DNA of 11,157 bases from the NCBI GenBank assembly GCA_017382615.1, contig JAFNZX010000093.1, positions 1 through 11,157 on the forward strand. Direction: 5' to 3'. Each line of letters opens with the position of its first letter. Position 1 is the stretch's first letter. The notes beneath the pieces are model-generated. The model did no database searches and was not told where the DNA came from. It was given only the letters and a program-made list of their open reading frames with translations. The stretch is from Clostridia bacterium. GTDB taxonomy: Bacteria > Bacillota > Clostridia > Oscillospirales > CAG-272. Positions 1-6,815 of this stretch are shown here, piece by piece. The translations under genes were made by a program, and so were the position numbers.

Positions 1-555
1 GCGCAGAGTCTGCGCACTCAGATGGTCGCGCTCCTCTGCCGTCAGGCTCTCTCGCGCTGCCTCGCAAAGCCTTCTTGCTGTGTACGGATTGGGCTTGACA
101 AAGCGTTCGAGCTGCACCTTGACGCAGATTGCCTGCACCGCGGGGTCAAGCAGCCGCATCATCAGCTCGGTCGTGGGGACAGCATAAAACGCTTGCCCCA
201 AATCCACGGCACAAAGCGTTTCTTTCGTGGGAGACGCTAATGCAATTTCACAACGCTTGGGCGCATCGGGTACCTCACCCTGCTCTGTCAGCGCGTGCGC
301 TGCGGCGTGCCACAAATCGGGGGCACTTTCGGGGCAGATGGGCACGCGCACGCCAAGCAATTCTTCGATCAACTGCGCATCCGCTTGCAATATCTCATGT
401 CCCTCGCACAGCGGCATACAAGCGGCGTACGCGTCAAAGCGGTCGTAGTCCGAGCCGTCGGTCAATACCTGCTCCGCCACACCGCACGCACGCATCAGAG
501 CACTGCGGTCGCGCTCCTTTTGCAAAAGCTGCCACAAATTTCTTGCCTGCTGCAT
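1..555 (-). CDS. Hypothetical protein, 3'-incomplete (N-terminal 185 residues)
   Basis: Reading leftward from the ATG at 555-553, an uninterrupted frame of 185 codons runs off the window edge, so the C-terminus is missing. The start is supported by a purine-rich GGGGGG/AAGG tract just upstream (about 561-568) and by a good promoter on the same strand at 580-608. The protein starts MQQARNLWQLLQKERDRSAL and appears soluble and largely helical, with no signal peptide or membrane segment. Visible stretches include DYDRFDAYAACMPLCEGHE near residues 38-56 and PICPESAPDLWHAA near residues 73-87. I do not recognise the family. It is divergent from the PHP/MutS-like operon and separated from it by 160 bp. 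The plus-strand frames over the same region lack good ribosome sites and look like shadows. Confidence 0.75.
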   Translation of the reverse strand, partial: MQQARNLWQLLQKERDRSALMRACGVAEQVLTDGSDYDRFDAYAACMPLCEGHEILQADAQLIEELLGVRVPICPESAPDLWHAAAHALTEQGEVPDAPKRCEIALASPTKETLCAVDLGQAFYAVPTTELMMRLLDPAVQAICVKVQLERFVKPNPYTARRLCEAARESLTAEERDHLSAQTLR

Positions 556-579
556 AAGATCCCCCCTTTCGTTTTCTAT

Positions 580-608
580 ATTGTAGCACAATCCGCACTT
601 TTTTGCAA
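580..608 (-). promoter_or_regulatory. Sigma-A promoter for the leftward gene, extended -10
   Basis: On the minus strand, TTGCAA (608-603) and TACAAT (585-580) are separated by exactly 17 nt. TG-C directly precedes the -10 hexamer, making an extended -10. Transcription would begin near 573, about 18 nt before the start codon at 555, so the ribosome site is included in the transcript. Confidence 0.7.
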
Positions 609-674
609 GTTTCGGGGACAAAAATGTGAATTTTTCCGAAAATATTGCGTTTTTCTCTATACAAACGCGCAAAG

Positions 675-703
675 TTGTGATATCATATTACTATCTATAT
701 AAT
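675..703 (+). promoter_or_regulatory. Sigma-A promoter of the PHP/MutS-like/Lrp/aminotransferase operon
   Basis: TTGTGA (675-680) and a perfect TATAAT (698-703) are spaced by 17 nt. The predicted transcript start is near 710, only about 6 nt before the ATG at 716. The GGAG ribosome site at 706-709 would then lie at or upstream of the mRNA 5' end. Either this unit is almost leaderless, or a second, weaker upstream promoter (a TATACA-like -10 at 658-663) makes the translated mRNA. Confidence 0.6.
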
Positions 704-715
704 ATGGAGTACTAT

Positions 716-1534
716 ATGCTTTGTGATTTACATACTCATACGCACAATTCCTTTGACGGCTTCCCCGAAGCGACAGCACACGCCATGGCGCAGGCTGCCG
801 TGGACGCAGGCGTTGGTGTCCTTGCTCTGACCGACCATTGCGAGGTCAACGGGCAGGTGCAGGGACTTTACCCCTATTTCGACCAAGGTGCAAGCTTTGC
901 CGAGATTACCGCTGCGCGTGACGCCTTTGCGGACAAGCTAACTCTGCTGCGCGGCATTGAGCTGGGACAGCCCATGGAGCACCCCGAGCAGGCACTTGCC
1001 ATGCGTGAGGCGTACGATTACGATTTCGTCATTCTCTCCTTACACAATATTCCCAACATTCCCGATTTCTATCTGCTGCGCACCGACCGCATGTCTGAGC
1101 AGCATTATCACATGCTTTACGACAAGCTGCTTGACGCTATGATCGCGTCAGTCGCCTTCCCCGGCGTGCACACCCTGGCGCACGTCACCTACCCCGCGCG
1201 CTACTGGGCAGAGGCAGGCAAGCAGTTTGATATCAAGCCGCACGTCCCCCGCCTGACCAAGCTGTTCGAGGCGCTTTGCAAGCAGGGCGTGGCGCTGGAG
1301 GTCAACGTTTCCACGCTTTGGAAGGGATACGGCTTTGCCATGCCCGACCGCGAGGTGCTCGAGCTTTACAAGCACGTGGGCGGAGAGCTGATTACCATTG
1401 GCTCGGACGCACACGCACCGTGCAACGTGGGCAACAGTATCGCCGACGGCTGCCGTCTGCTCCTTGACTGCGGCTTTGATCAGATCGTTGCCTACAAAGA
1501 GGGCAAGCAATTCTTCGTGCCCATCACACTATAA
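716..1534 (+). CDS. PHP-domain metal-dependent hydrolase, histidinol-phosphatase-like
   Basis: This 272-residue protein belongs to the PHP family, whose members hydrolyse phosphoesters at a multinuclear metal site. The expected ligands appear in order: HTHTH at residues 6-10, TDH with H41, the Glu of GIEL (E82), SLHN with H110, H152/H156 in VHTLAH, and GSDAH with D231 and H233. Length and motif order fit HisJ/HisK-type histidinol phosphatases (EC 3.1.3.15), but no other histidine biosynthesis gene is in the window. The substrate is therefore unproven; a nucleotide or sugar phosphate is possible. I chose ATG 716, preceded by GGAG with a 6-nt gap. Further in-frame ATGs lie at 704 and 626, but the one at 626 would begin upstream of the promoter. 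It is the first gene of a four-gene run, with the next start 12 nt after its stop. Confidence 0.85.
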   Translation: MLCDLHTHTHNSFDGFPEATAHAMAQAAVDAGVGVLALTDHCEVNGQVQGLYPYFDQGASFAEITAARDAFADKLTLLRGIELGQPMEHPEQALAMREAYDYDFVILSLHNIPNIPDFYLLRTDRMSEQHYHMLYDKLLDAMIASVAFPGVHTLAHVTYPARYWAEAGKQFDIKPHVPRLTKLFEALCKQGVALEVNVSTLWKGYGFAMPDREVLELYKHVGGELITIGSDAHAPCNVGNSIADGCRLLLDCGFDQIVAYKEGKQFFVPITL

Positions 1535-1546
1535 AACGAGGTTATT

Positions 1547-3160
1547 ATGGAACTGACATTCTTTTCTCTGCTCTATCCGAGCGAGCAATCGCAAAAGGAC
1601 CATTTCAGCGGCAAATACTGCCCCGATATTGATACCTATACCCTTTCCGAGTTGGGACTTTTGGAGGCGTTTGACCTCAAAAACAGCAAGGTGGAGGATT
1701 ACTTTACCATTGATCCCGCCGTCATGCGTTACCGCAGCGAAATGTTTGCCGATATGCTGCGCTGCCCTGCTTTAGGCGAGACGCTCAACGATCTGATGCC
1801 CATTCTCTCTGACATTATGGAGCTGCGCCGTCTGGAGAGCGATAGCGGTGACACCAGCGATTACCTTTCCAGCATGACCGAGATCGAGCTCTACATCTCC
1901 TGCATTGAGCTGCTGCACGCAGGCTTGAGCGCATCACGCCCCTACGTTAAGGGGGCGGCGTTCACCACGCTGGCAGACCGCATAGCAGAGCTTGCCGACT
2001 CGGATTACTACCGCGAGCTCAACGCCCGCCTTGCCGAGCTGACCAAGCGCGTGCGCGACATCAAATCAGTTACCATCGGCGTTAACCTGGACGCGCAGCT
2101 GCGCCCCGTGCACGCAGGCGTGCTGTCTATCAATCCCGAGGCATTCAAATCGGGCGACGTGATCGACAAGATTTTGCGCCTGAATTTTAAGAACGACCGC
2201 TACACTTGTATTGCAAATCTCGTGCCCTTTGGCAAAAAGCAATCCGAGAACCAAAAAATGGCTCTTTCGCTGGCGTTTAATTCCGCGATCAACGACGTTT
2301 ACAGCGACTCCCTGCGCTCCTGGAAAAAGATCGTGCAGACCTACGTTTTGGAAAATGCGGACTTCCTTTTGGGTCTGATGCCCGAGATTGAATTCGTCAC
2401 CAAGGCTGCTGCCATGCAAAAGGCGCTCTCCGAGCGCGGCTGCACCCTCTCTCTGCCCGAAATCCGTCCCATGTCCGAGCGCACCTTTGTGGCAAGCGAT
2501 CTGTACAATCCCTGCGTTGCCCTCAAGCTTGCCAAGGACGAAACCGTCGTGCCCAACGACGTGGAGTTTACCAAGGACGGCGTATCCATCTGGGTACTGA
2601 CCGGCCCCAACCGCGGCGGTAAATCGGTTATCACCTGCGCCATCGGTCTTTGCCAGGTCATGATGCAGCTTGGTATGTACGTGCCCGCTGCACACGCGGC
2701 AGTCAGCCCCTGCGACGCCATCTATACCCACTTCCCCACTGGTGCGGACGACACCATTGACAAGGGACGACTGGGCGAGGAATGCGCACGTCTTGGCGAG
2801 ATATTTGACGGAGTCAGTGCAGATTCCTTGGTGCTGCTGGACGAATCGCTTTCGTCCACGGGCTCTTACGAGGCTTCCTACATTGCAGCCGAGGTGCTGG
2901 CAGGCCTTGCACGCGTTGGCTGCCGCTGCCTGTTCTCCACCCACCTGCACGAGCTGGCAGCAGAGATCGACCGCCTCAACGCAGAATCCCTTGCAGCGGG
3001 CGGCTCACGCATTGACACGCTGGTGGCAGGCATTGAGGGTGAGGGCAAGCGTTCGTTCAAGATCGTGCGCGCAAAGCCCGACGGTAAGTCCTACGCGCGC
3101 GACATTGCCAAGCGTTACGGCTTGACCTTTGACAGCATTTTAGAGAAAATTAACCGATAA
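1547..3160 (+). CDS. MutS-family ATPase, stand-alone core/ATPase form lacking mismatch domain
   Basis: This 537-residue protein has the C-terminal MutS ATPase (domain V). The P-loop is GPNRGGKS at 353-360 (K359, S360), Walker B is LVLLDES with D432/E433, and FSTHLHEL carries the switch histidine H466. The helical first ~340 residues resemble the MutS core/lever region. It is much shorter than MutS1 (about 850 aa) or MutS2 (about 780 aa). I see no N-terminal mismatch-binding domain with its Phe-X-Glu motif and no C-terminal Smr nuclease domain. It is therefore probably not the canonical repair protein; a role in another DNA transaction is inferred, not shown. The P-loop has Arg356 where classical MutS has Met, and Val after Ser. 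GAGG at 1538-1541 lies 5 nt before the ATG, and the gene is probably co-transcribed with its neighbours. Confidence 0.85.
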   Translation: MELTFFSLLYPSEQSQKDHFSGKYCPDIDTYTLSELGLLEAFDLKNSKVEDYFTIDPAVMRYRSEMFADMLRCPALGETLNDLMPILSDIMELRRLESDSGDTSDYLSSMTEIELYISCIELLHAGLSASRPYVKGAAFTTLADRIAELADSDYYRELNARLAELTKRVRDIKSVTIGVNLDAQLRPVHAGVLSINPEAFKSGDVIDKILRLNFKNDRYTCIANLVPFGKKQSENQKMALSLAFNSAINDVYSDSLRSWKKIVQTYVLENADFLLGLMPEIEFVTKAAAMQKALSERGCTLSLPEIRPMSERTFVASDLYNPCVALKLAKDETVVPNDVEFTKDGVSIWVLTGPNRGGKSVITCAIGLCQVMMQLGMYVPAAHAAVSPCDAIYTHFPTGADDTIDKGRLGEECARLGEIFDGVSADSLVLLDESLSSTGSYEASYIAAEVLAGLARVGCRCLFSTHLHELAAEIDRLNAESLAAGGSRIDTLVAGIEGEGKRSFKIVRAKPDGKSYARDIAKRYGLTFDSILEKINR

Positions 3161-3171
3161 GGAGTTTTACC

Positions 3172-3651
3172 ATGGATAAAATTTTAAAGGCATTGGAAGA
3201 TAACGCCACCCTGACCCCCGAACAGCTTGCCGTCATGCTTGGCAAGGAAACGGGCGAGATCAAGGATATCATCAAAAAATACGAGCAGGACGGCGTCATT
3301 CTCGGATATAAAGCAATGATCGACTGGGATAAGACTGACCGCGAGTACGTCACCGCGCTCATTGAGGTCAAAATGACACCCCAGCGCGACCGCGGCTTTG
3401 ATCGTGTGGCAGAAAAGATCTTCAACTACCCCGAGGTGCAAAGCCTGTACCTGATGTCGGGCGGATACGATCTTTGTCTGGTCATTGAAGGCAAGACCAT
3501 GAAGGAGGTCGCTTACTTCGTCGCACAAAAGCTGGCTCCCATTGAATACGTCATTTCCACCGCCACCCACTTCGTGCTGCGCAAGTATAAGGACAAAGGC
3601 GTAATTTACGGTGCTGAGCAGGTGGACGAAAGAGGTATCGGTGATATATGA
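3172..3651 (+). CDS. Lrp/AsnC-family transcriptional regulator
   Basis: The protein has 159 residues, close to the usual 150-165 of the family. Residues 1-60 form the winged helix-turn-helix (LTPEQLAVMLGKETGEIKDI, then a wing ending YEQDGVILGYKA). Residues from about 62 to 140 form the RAM ligand-sensing and oligomerisation domain (ALIEVKMTPQRDRGFDRVAE, then LYLMSGGYDLCLVIEG). Family members bind DNA as dimers or octamers and usually sense amino acids. GGAG at 3161-3164 follows the previous stop directly and sits 7 nt before the ATG. The 3' end overlaps the aminotransferase start by 4 nt (ATGA at 3648-3651), which implies translational coupling. It probably controls this unit or amino-acid metabolism generally; the effector cannot be read from the sequence. 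Confidence 0.92.
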   Translation: MDKILKALEDNATLTPEQLAVMLGKETGEIKDIIKKYEQDGVILGYKAMIDWDKTDREYVTALIEVKMTPQRDRGFDRVAEKIFNYPEVQSLYLMSGGYDLCLVIEGKTMKEVAYFVAQKLAPIEYVISTATHFVLRKYKDKGVIYGAEQVDERGIGDI

Positions 3652-4817
3652 ATTACGACAAGCTCCTTTCCCGTACGGTCACTGAGCTAAAGCCGTCGGG
3701 AATCCGAAAATTCTTCGATCTGGTCGGGGAGATGACCGACGTGACCGCGCTGACCGTGGGTCAGCCCGACTTTGTCACGCCCTGGCATATCCGCGAGGCA
3801 GGCATTCTCAGCTTGGAGCGCGGCAAGACCTACTACACCTCCAACGCGGGCACGCTGTCCTTGCGTCGGGAGATCGACAAATATCTGACCCGCAGATTTG
3901 ATTTGCACTATAATCCCGCCGAAGAGATCGTGGTCACGGTTGGCGGCAGTGAAGCCATTGATATTGCCATTCGCGCTCTCGTTGAGCCGGGCGACGAGGT
4001 CATTATTCCCATGCCCTCGTTTGTGTGCTACGAGCCCATCGTACGCTTGTCGGGAGGCGTTCCCGTCATTATCAACACCACCTTTGAGGACAAATTCAAG
4101 CTGACCGCCAAGCAGCTTAAGGCGGCTATCACCGATAAGACCAAGCTGCTCGTGCTGCCCTACCCCAACAACCCCACGGGCGCGATTATGGATGCAGAGG
4201 ACCTTGAGGAGATTGCAGCGGTGCTGCGCGGCACAAACGTCGCCGTGCTTTCCGACGAGATCTACGCAGAGCTGACCTTTGGCAAAAAGCACGTTTCCAT
4301 TGCCACCTTGGAGGGGATGTGGGAGCGCACGGTCATCGTCAGCGGCTTTTCCAAGGCGTACGCCATGACGGGCTGGAGACTTGGCTATCTCTGCGCCCCC
4401 GCCCCCTTGACAAAACAAATGCTCAAAATTCACCAATACGCCATTATGTGCGCCCCTACCACTGCACAGTTTGCCGCTGAGGAAGCATTGCGCAACGGGG
4501 ATGAGGACATCGCATACATGGCAGAGGAATACGATCGCCGCCGCAGATATATCTACGCAGGGCTTACAAAGCTTGGAATCGAGTGCTTTGAGCCCGAGGG
4601 CGCGTTCTATATCTACCCCTATATCGGCAAATTCGGGCTTTCCAGCGAAGAATTTTGCCAGAGATTACTGGTGGAGCAAAAGTGCGCCATCGTTCCCGGC
4701 ACCGCCTTTGGGGCGTGCGGGGAGGGCTTTGCCCGCATTTCCTATGCTTACAGCGTAAACCACATTACCGAGGCTTTGGAAAAGATTGAAAAATTCGTCA
4801 AAACCTTAGAAAAATAA
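3648..4817 (+). CDS. PLP-dependent class I/II aminotransferase
   Basis: This 389-residue fold-type I aminotransferase is of full family length. PLP and substrate residues are in place: YPNNPTG at 172-178 (N175), SDEIY at 202-206 (D203, Y206), Schiff-base lysine K236 in SGFSKAYAMTGWRLGY, and the carboxylate-binding Arg R363 in FARISYA. This is the pattern of aspartate/aromatic aminotransferases and B. subtilis PatA-like enzymes. It would move an amino group from an amino acid to a 2-oxoacid in the cytoplasm. The exact amino acid cannot be determined here. The start overlaps the stop of the Lrp/AsnC gene, a common arrangement in Firmicutes, so the regulator likely senses a substrate or product. 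A hairpin terminator follows the stop. Confidence 0.92.
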   Translation: MNYDKLLSRTVTELKPSGIRKFFDLVGEMTDVTALTVGQPDFVTPWHIREAGILSLERGKTYYTSNAGTLSLRREIDKYLTRRFDLHYNPAEEIVVTVGGSEAIDIAIRALVEPGDEVIIPMPSFVCYEPIVRLSGGVPVIINTTFEDKFKLTAKQLKAAITDKTKLLVLPYPNNPTGAIMDAEDLEEIAAVLRGTNVAVLSDEIYAELTFGKKHVSIATLEGMWERTVIVSGFSKAYAMTGWRLGYLCAPAPLTKQMLKIHQYAIMCAPTTAQFAAEEALRNGDEDIAYMAEEYDRRRRYIYAGLTKLGIECFEPEGAFYIYPYIGKFGLSSEEFCQRLLVEQKCAIVPGTAFGACGEGFARISYAYSVNHITEALEKIEKFVKTLEK

Positions 4818-4827
4818 GCACCATATT

Positions 4828-4875
4828 CCCCGCGCACCCATGATGGGCAGCGCGGGGCTCTTCTTGTGTTTTTTT
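4828..4875 (+). terminator. Intrinsic terminator after the aminotransferase
   Basis: CCCCGCGC (4828-4835) pairs perfectly with GCGCGGGG (4850-4857). A small inner CCCA/TGGG stem lies between them. A T-rich tract ending in seven T residues follows. The T-run is a few bases further from the stem than usual (CTCTTCTTGTG intervenes), so efficiency may be moderate. Confidence 0.75.
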
Positions 4876-4927
4876 CACAGTTTCAGTCCGCTATGTGGCA
4901 AATATTTCGTTATTTTTCGCAATATTG

Positions 4928-4957
4928 CTTGACATTCAGGTCAAGGTGGCGTATAAT
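4928..4957 (+). promoter_or_regulatory. Perfect-consensus sigma-A promoter with a dyad over the -35
   Basis: TTGACA (4929-4934) and TATAAT (4952-4957), both exact consensus, are spaced 17 nt apart; transcription should begin near 4964. CTTGAC (4928-4933) and GTCAAG (4940-4945) form a perfect 6-bp inverted repeat with a 6-nt centre covering the -35 box, which may be an operator. At the predicted mRNA 5' end, CAGAAAT (4963-4969) and ATTTCTG (4974-4980) form a 7-bp hairpin with a 4-nt loop, which could stabilise the transcript. Confidence 0.8.
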
Positions 4958-5008
4958 GTTAACAGAAATAGCAATTTCTGCATTTTTACAAGAAAAGGAG
5001 AAACGATT

Positions 5009-6466
5009 ATGAAACGGTTCCTGACTCTTATTTTGTGCTTGGCACTCTGCCTTGGCACACTCTGCCTGACTGCATTTGCAGCCGACGAGGACTACACCGC
5101 CGACACCTGGACAAACGCCGAGCTCAAGGGCTTGATCGCACAGGACGGTGAATACATCTACTCCGAGCTTGCCCCCGATTATGAGGCATGGTGGTGGGAA
5201 GGCGAGGTTCCCGAGCTGGATGACGATTACGCAATTGCAGCCTACGTCAACTTCCGCGGATTCTCCATGTCCGCTGACGGTCGCTACGCATACATCGGCG
5301 CGCTCAACGGCGGCACGGGCATTCGCGGCGTATCGGTACTGGATATGCAGGTAGGTAAGATTACCGATCTTTACTACTCCTACAACGAAGAAAACGCGCT
5401 CCCCGGCTCTCCCTTCTCTTACGCCAAGGGCATCGCTGCAGATGACCGCGGCTACGTATACGTTGGCTTTGCGTACTCCGTCAACTATAATTACCTCAGC
5501 CTTGGCATTGCAAAGCAGGAAGACAACGGAAAGCTGACCGAAATGAGCGAAATTGCGGTTTATACAAACGAGTTTGAGCCCGGTGACGAAGCAGGCACCA
5601 AGATCGGTGTCAACGGTGTTGAGGTGGTCAAAGTGGGCACAACCTATCTTTGCTTTGTCATGACAAACTACAATCACGACGTGCTCTATTGCTACGACGT
5701 CACAGACCCTGAAAATCCTACGCTTAATACCTCCTGGGGAATCAACGGCAAGATTGAATTCGCAGCCTCGGATTGTACGATTGAGATGCAAGGCAAGACG
5801 CTCAATGAGGGTCAGTATATGGCAGCAGACGAAAACGGAACGCTTTGGCTGTGCGTAGACTTCCAGGAAGGCGGAAGCGGTATCGTTAAGATTGATGCAA
5901 ACGGCGTGAACTGCTTAGCTACCCATGAAATGAACGGTGCATACTCAATTGCCCACGTTGGCAAGTTCCTGCTTGTAGGACTTAAGGACGGCTCTGCAGT
6001 GGAAGTGCTGGACGATTCCTCCTTTGAAAAGGTTGCAACCATTGCAGTACCCGATGCGAGTCGCGTGACCCGTATGCAGGTCAGAAACGACACGCTGTAC
6101 GTTTGCGGTGCGGGCAACGATAGCATGTCCTACAATTACGTCTACGCAGCACCTCTGACAGCGGACGCGCAGGCGGCGCTTGACGCACAGGCGGCAAACC
6201 TCAACAAATATCAGCAGGAAAACGACAAGGGGGATGAAACCGATCCCGCAGAGGACACCACCGCTGCCGAAACCGAGGCAACCACCGAGGCGGCAACTAA
6301 CGCTCCCGAAACCGAAGCCAAGACCGACGCTCCCACCACCGCTCCCGAAAGCGAAGCGCAGACCGAGCCCGAAGCAAAGGGCGGCTGCGGCAGCGTAATT
6401 GGCAGCGCGGCAATCGTAGCGGCAATCGCGCTGGGTGCACTCGTCATTGCAAAGAAGAAGGATTGA
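5009..6466 (+). CDS. Secreted repeat/beta-propeller-like protein with C-terminal Cys-Gly anchor tail
   Basis: This 485-residue protein starts at ATG 5009, preceded by AAAAGGAG with an 8-nt gap. Starts further upstream would overlap the promoter. Residues 1-25 are a Sec signal peptide (MKRFLTLILC..., probable cleavage near AFA/A). Residues about 70-390 contain repeated beta-strand units of the type GYVYVGF, LYCYDV, GTLWLCVDF and TLYVCG, which suggests a beta-propeller; no catalytic motif is visible. Residues about 405-457 are a Thr/Glu/Ala/Pro-rich stalk. The tail begins GGCGS (C460), continues as a hydrophobic helix and ends KKKD, so the protein is probably tethered to the cell surface. Its ligand is unknown. 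The gene stands alone between two terminators and has an unusually strong promoter, so abundant expression is inferred. Confidence 0.85.
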   Translation: MKRFLTLILCLALCLGTLCLTAFAADEDYTADTWTNAELKGLIAQDGEYIYSELAPDYEAWWWEGEVPELDDDYAIAAYVNFRGFSMSADGRYAYIGALNGGTGIRGVSVLDMQVGKITDLYYSYNEENALPGSPFSYAKGIAADDRGYVYVGFAYSVNYNYLSLGIAKQEDNGKLTEMSEIAVYTNEFEPGDEAGTKIGVNGVEVVKVGTTYLCFVMTNYNHDVLYCYDVTDPENPTLNTSWGINGKIEFAASDCTIEMQGKTLNEGQYMAADENGTLWLCVDFQEGGSGIVKIDANGVNCLATHEMNGAYSIAHVGKFLLVGLKDGSAVEVLDDSSFEKVATIAVPDASRVTRMQVRNDTLYVCGAGNDSMSYNYVYAAPLTADAQAALDAQAANLNKYQQENDKGDETDPAEDTTAAETEATTEAATNAPETEAKTDAPTTAPESEAQTEPEAKGGCGSVIGSAAIVAAIALGALVIAKKKD

Positions 6467-6488
6467 TTTCCCGCATATTCCATAAAAG

Positions 6489-6520
6489 ACCGTTGTCCCA
6501 CCCGGGGCAGCGGTTTTTTT
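6489..6520 (+). terminator. Intrinsic terminator after the secreted protein
   Basis: An 11-bp stem, ACCGTTGTCCC (6489-6499) with GGGGCAGCGGT (6504-6514), contains two G-U pairs and a 4-nt loop. It runs straight into seven T residues (6514-6520). It starts 22 nt after the stop codon. Confidence 0.88.
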
Positions 6521-6525
6521 ATGTT

Positions 6526-6649
6526 GTTACAGCAAGCGCGGGCGACCGCAGGTCGCCCCTACGAGGAATCAAGTAAAAGCTTTACAACGTGAAAGCCAAT
6601 ACATCGACCCCCGTAGGGGCGACCTGTGGTCGCCCGCCCCTGCTGCAAC
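6526..6649. repeat. Intergenic palindromic element: two inverted hairpin arms
   Basis: The arm at 6526-6563 and the arm at 6612-6649 are 38-nt inverted copies with 4 mismatches and are 48 nt apart. Each arm holds its own perfect 8-bp hairpin, GGGCGACC-N3-GGTCGCCC, at 6540-6558 (loop GCA) and 6617-6635 (loop TGT). The design is that of REP/BIME-like or MITE-like dispersed palindromic elements. There is no ORF inside and no clear target-site duplication. It lies between a terminator and the next promoter, a neutral landing place. A dispersed-family assignment is inference. Confidence 0.75.
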
Positions 6650-6746
6650 TAATTTTCCGAATTTTACAGACTTTTTTCAAAAATCCCGAAACTTTTTGCC
6701 AAAAAATACGTCTATATAAGTAAGCGGAAAAATTTTACCCAACCTA

Positions 6747-6797
6747 TTGACAAATGGCAAAAGATGTTGTATGATTGTATTAGTACAATAATACAAT
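6747..6797 (+). promoter_or_regulatory. Promoter of the GntR/ABC operon with overlapping operator
   Basis: TTGACA (6747-6752) and TATGAT (6770-6775) have a 17-nt spacer; transcription should start near 6782. A perfect 9-bp inverted repeat, ATTGTATTA (6774-6782) and TAATACAAT (6789-6797) with a 6-nt centre, covers the end of the -10 and the start site. A second dyad, ATTGTA/TACAAT (6774-6779, 6784-6789), is nested in it. A bound dimer here would block RNA polymerase, so it is the likely autoregulatory site of the GntR protein encoded next. The preceding 6650-6746 is AT-rich, and I see nothing else in it. Confidence 0.8.
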
Positions 6798-6815
6798 ACA
6801 AGGAGGGATGCAAAC

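Noticed and set aside
129..557. Plus-strand frame of 142 codons and overlapping plus frames at 22-240, 227-448 and 295-702
   Set aside because: They lack ribosome sites, have Arg/Ser/His-rich low-quality composition and lie opposite the minus-strand gene at 1-555, which has a good promoter and start.
626..715. Upstream start (ATG 626) for the PHP protein
   Set aside because: It would place 30 extra residues before the family's usual N-terminus and would start upstream of the promoter at 675-703.
2066..2950. Minus-strand frame of 294 codons opposite the MutS-like gene
   Set aside because: The plus strand encodes clear MutS ATPase motifs. The antisense frame is an artefact of GC-skewed codon use and has no start context.
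3687..4436. Minus-strand frame of 249 codons opposite the aminotransferase
   Set aside because: It mirrors the aminotransferase coding frame, and its composition (Gly/His/Asp-rich) shows no motif.
4895..5008. N-terminal extension of the secreted protein from ATG 4895
   Set aside because: It overlaps the perfect promoter at 4929-4957 and would bury the signal peptide beginning at 5009.
4910..5791. Minus-strand frame of 293 codons opposite the secreted protein
   Set aside because: It crosses the strong plus-strand promoter and signal-peptide region and has no recognisable domain or ribosome site.
6526..6649. Two-arm repeat considered as a CRISPR fragment or attachment site
   Set aside because: The two copies are inverted rather than direct, only two exist, and no integrase or cas gene is near.
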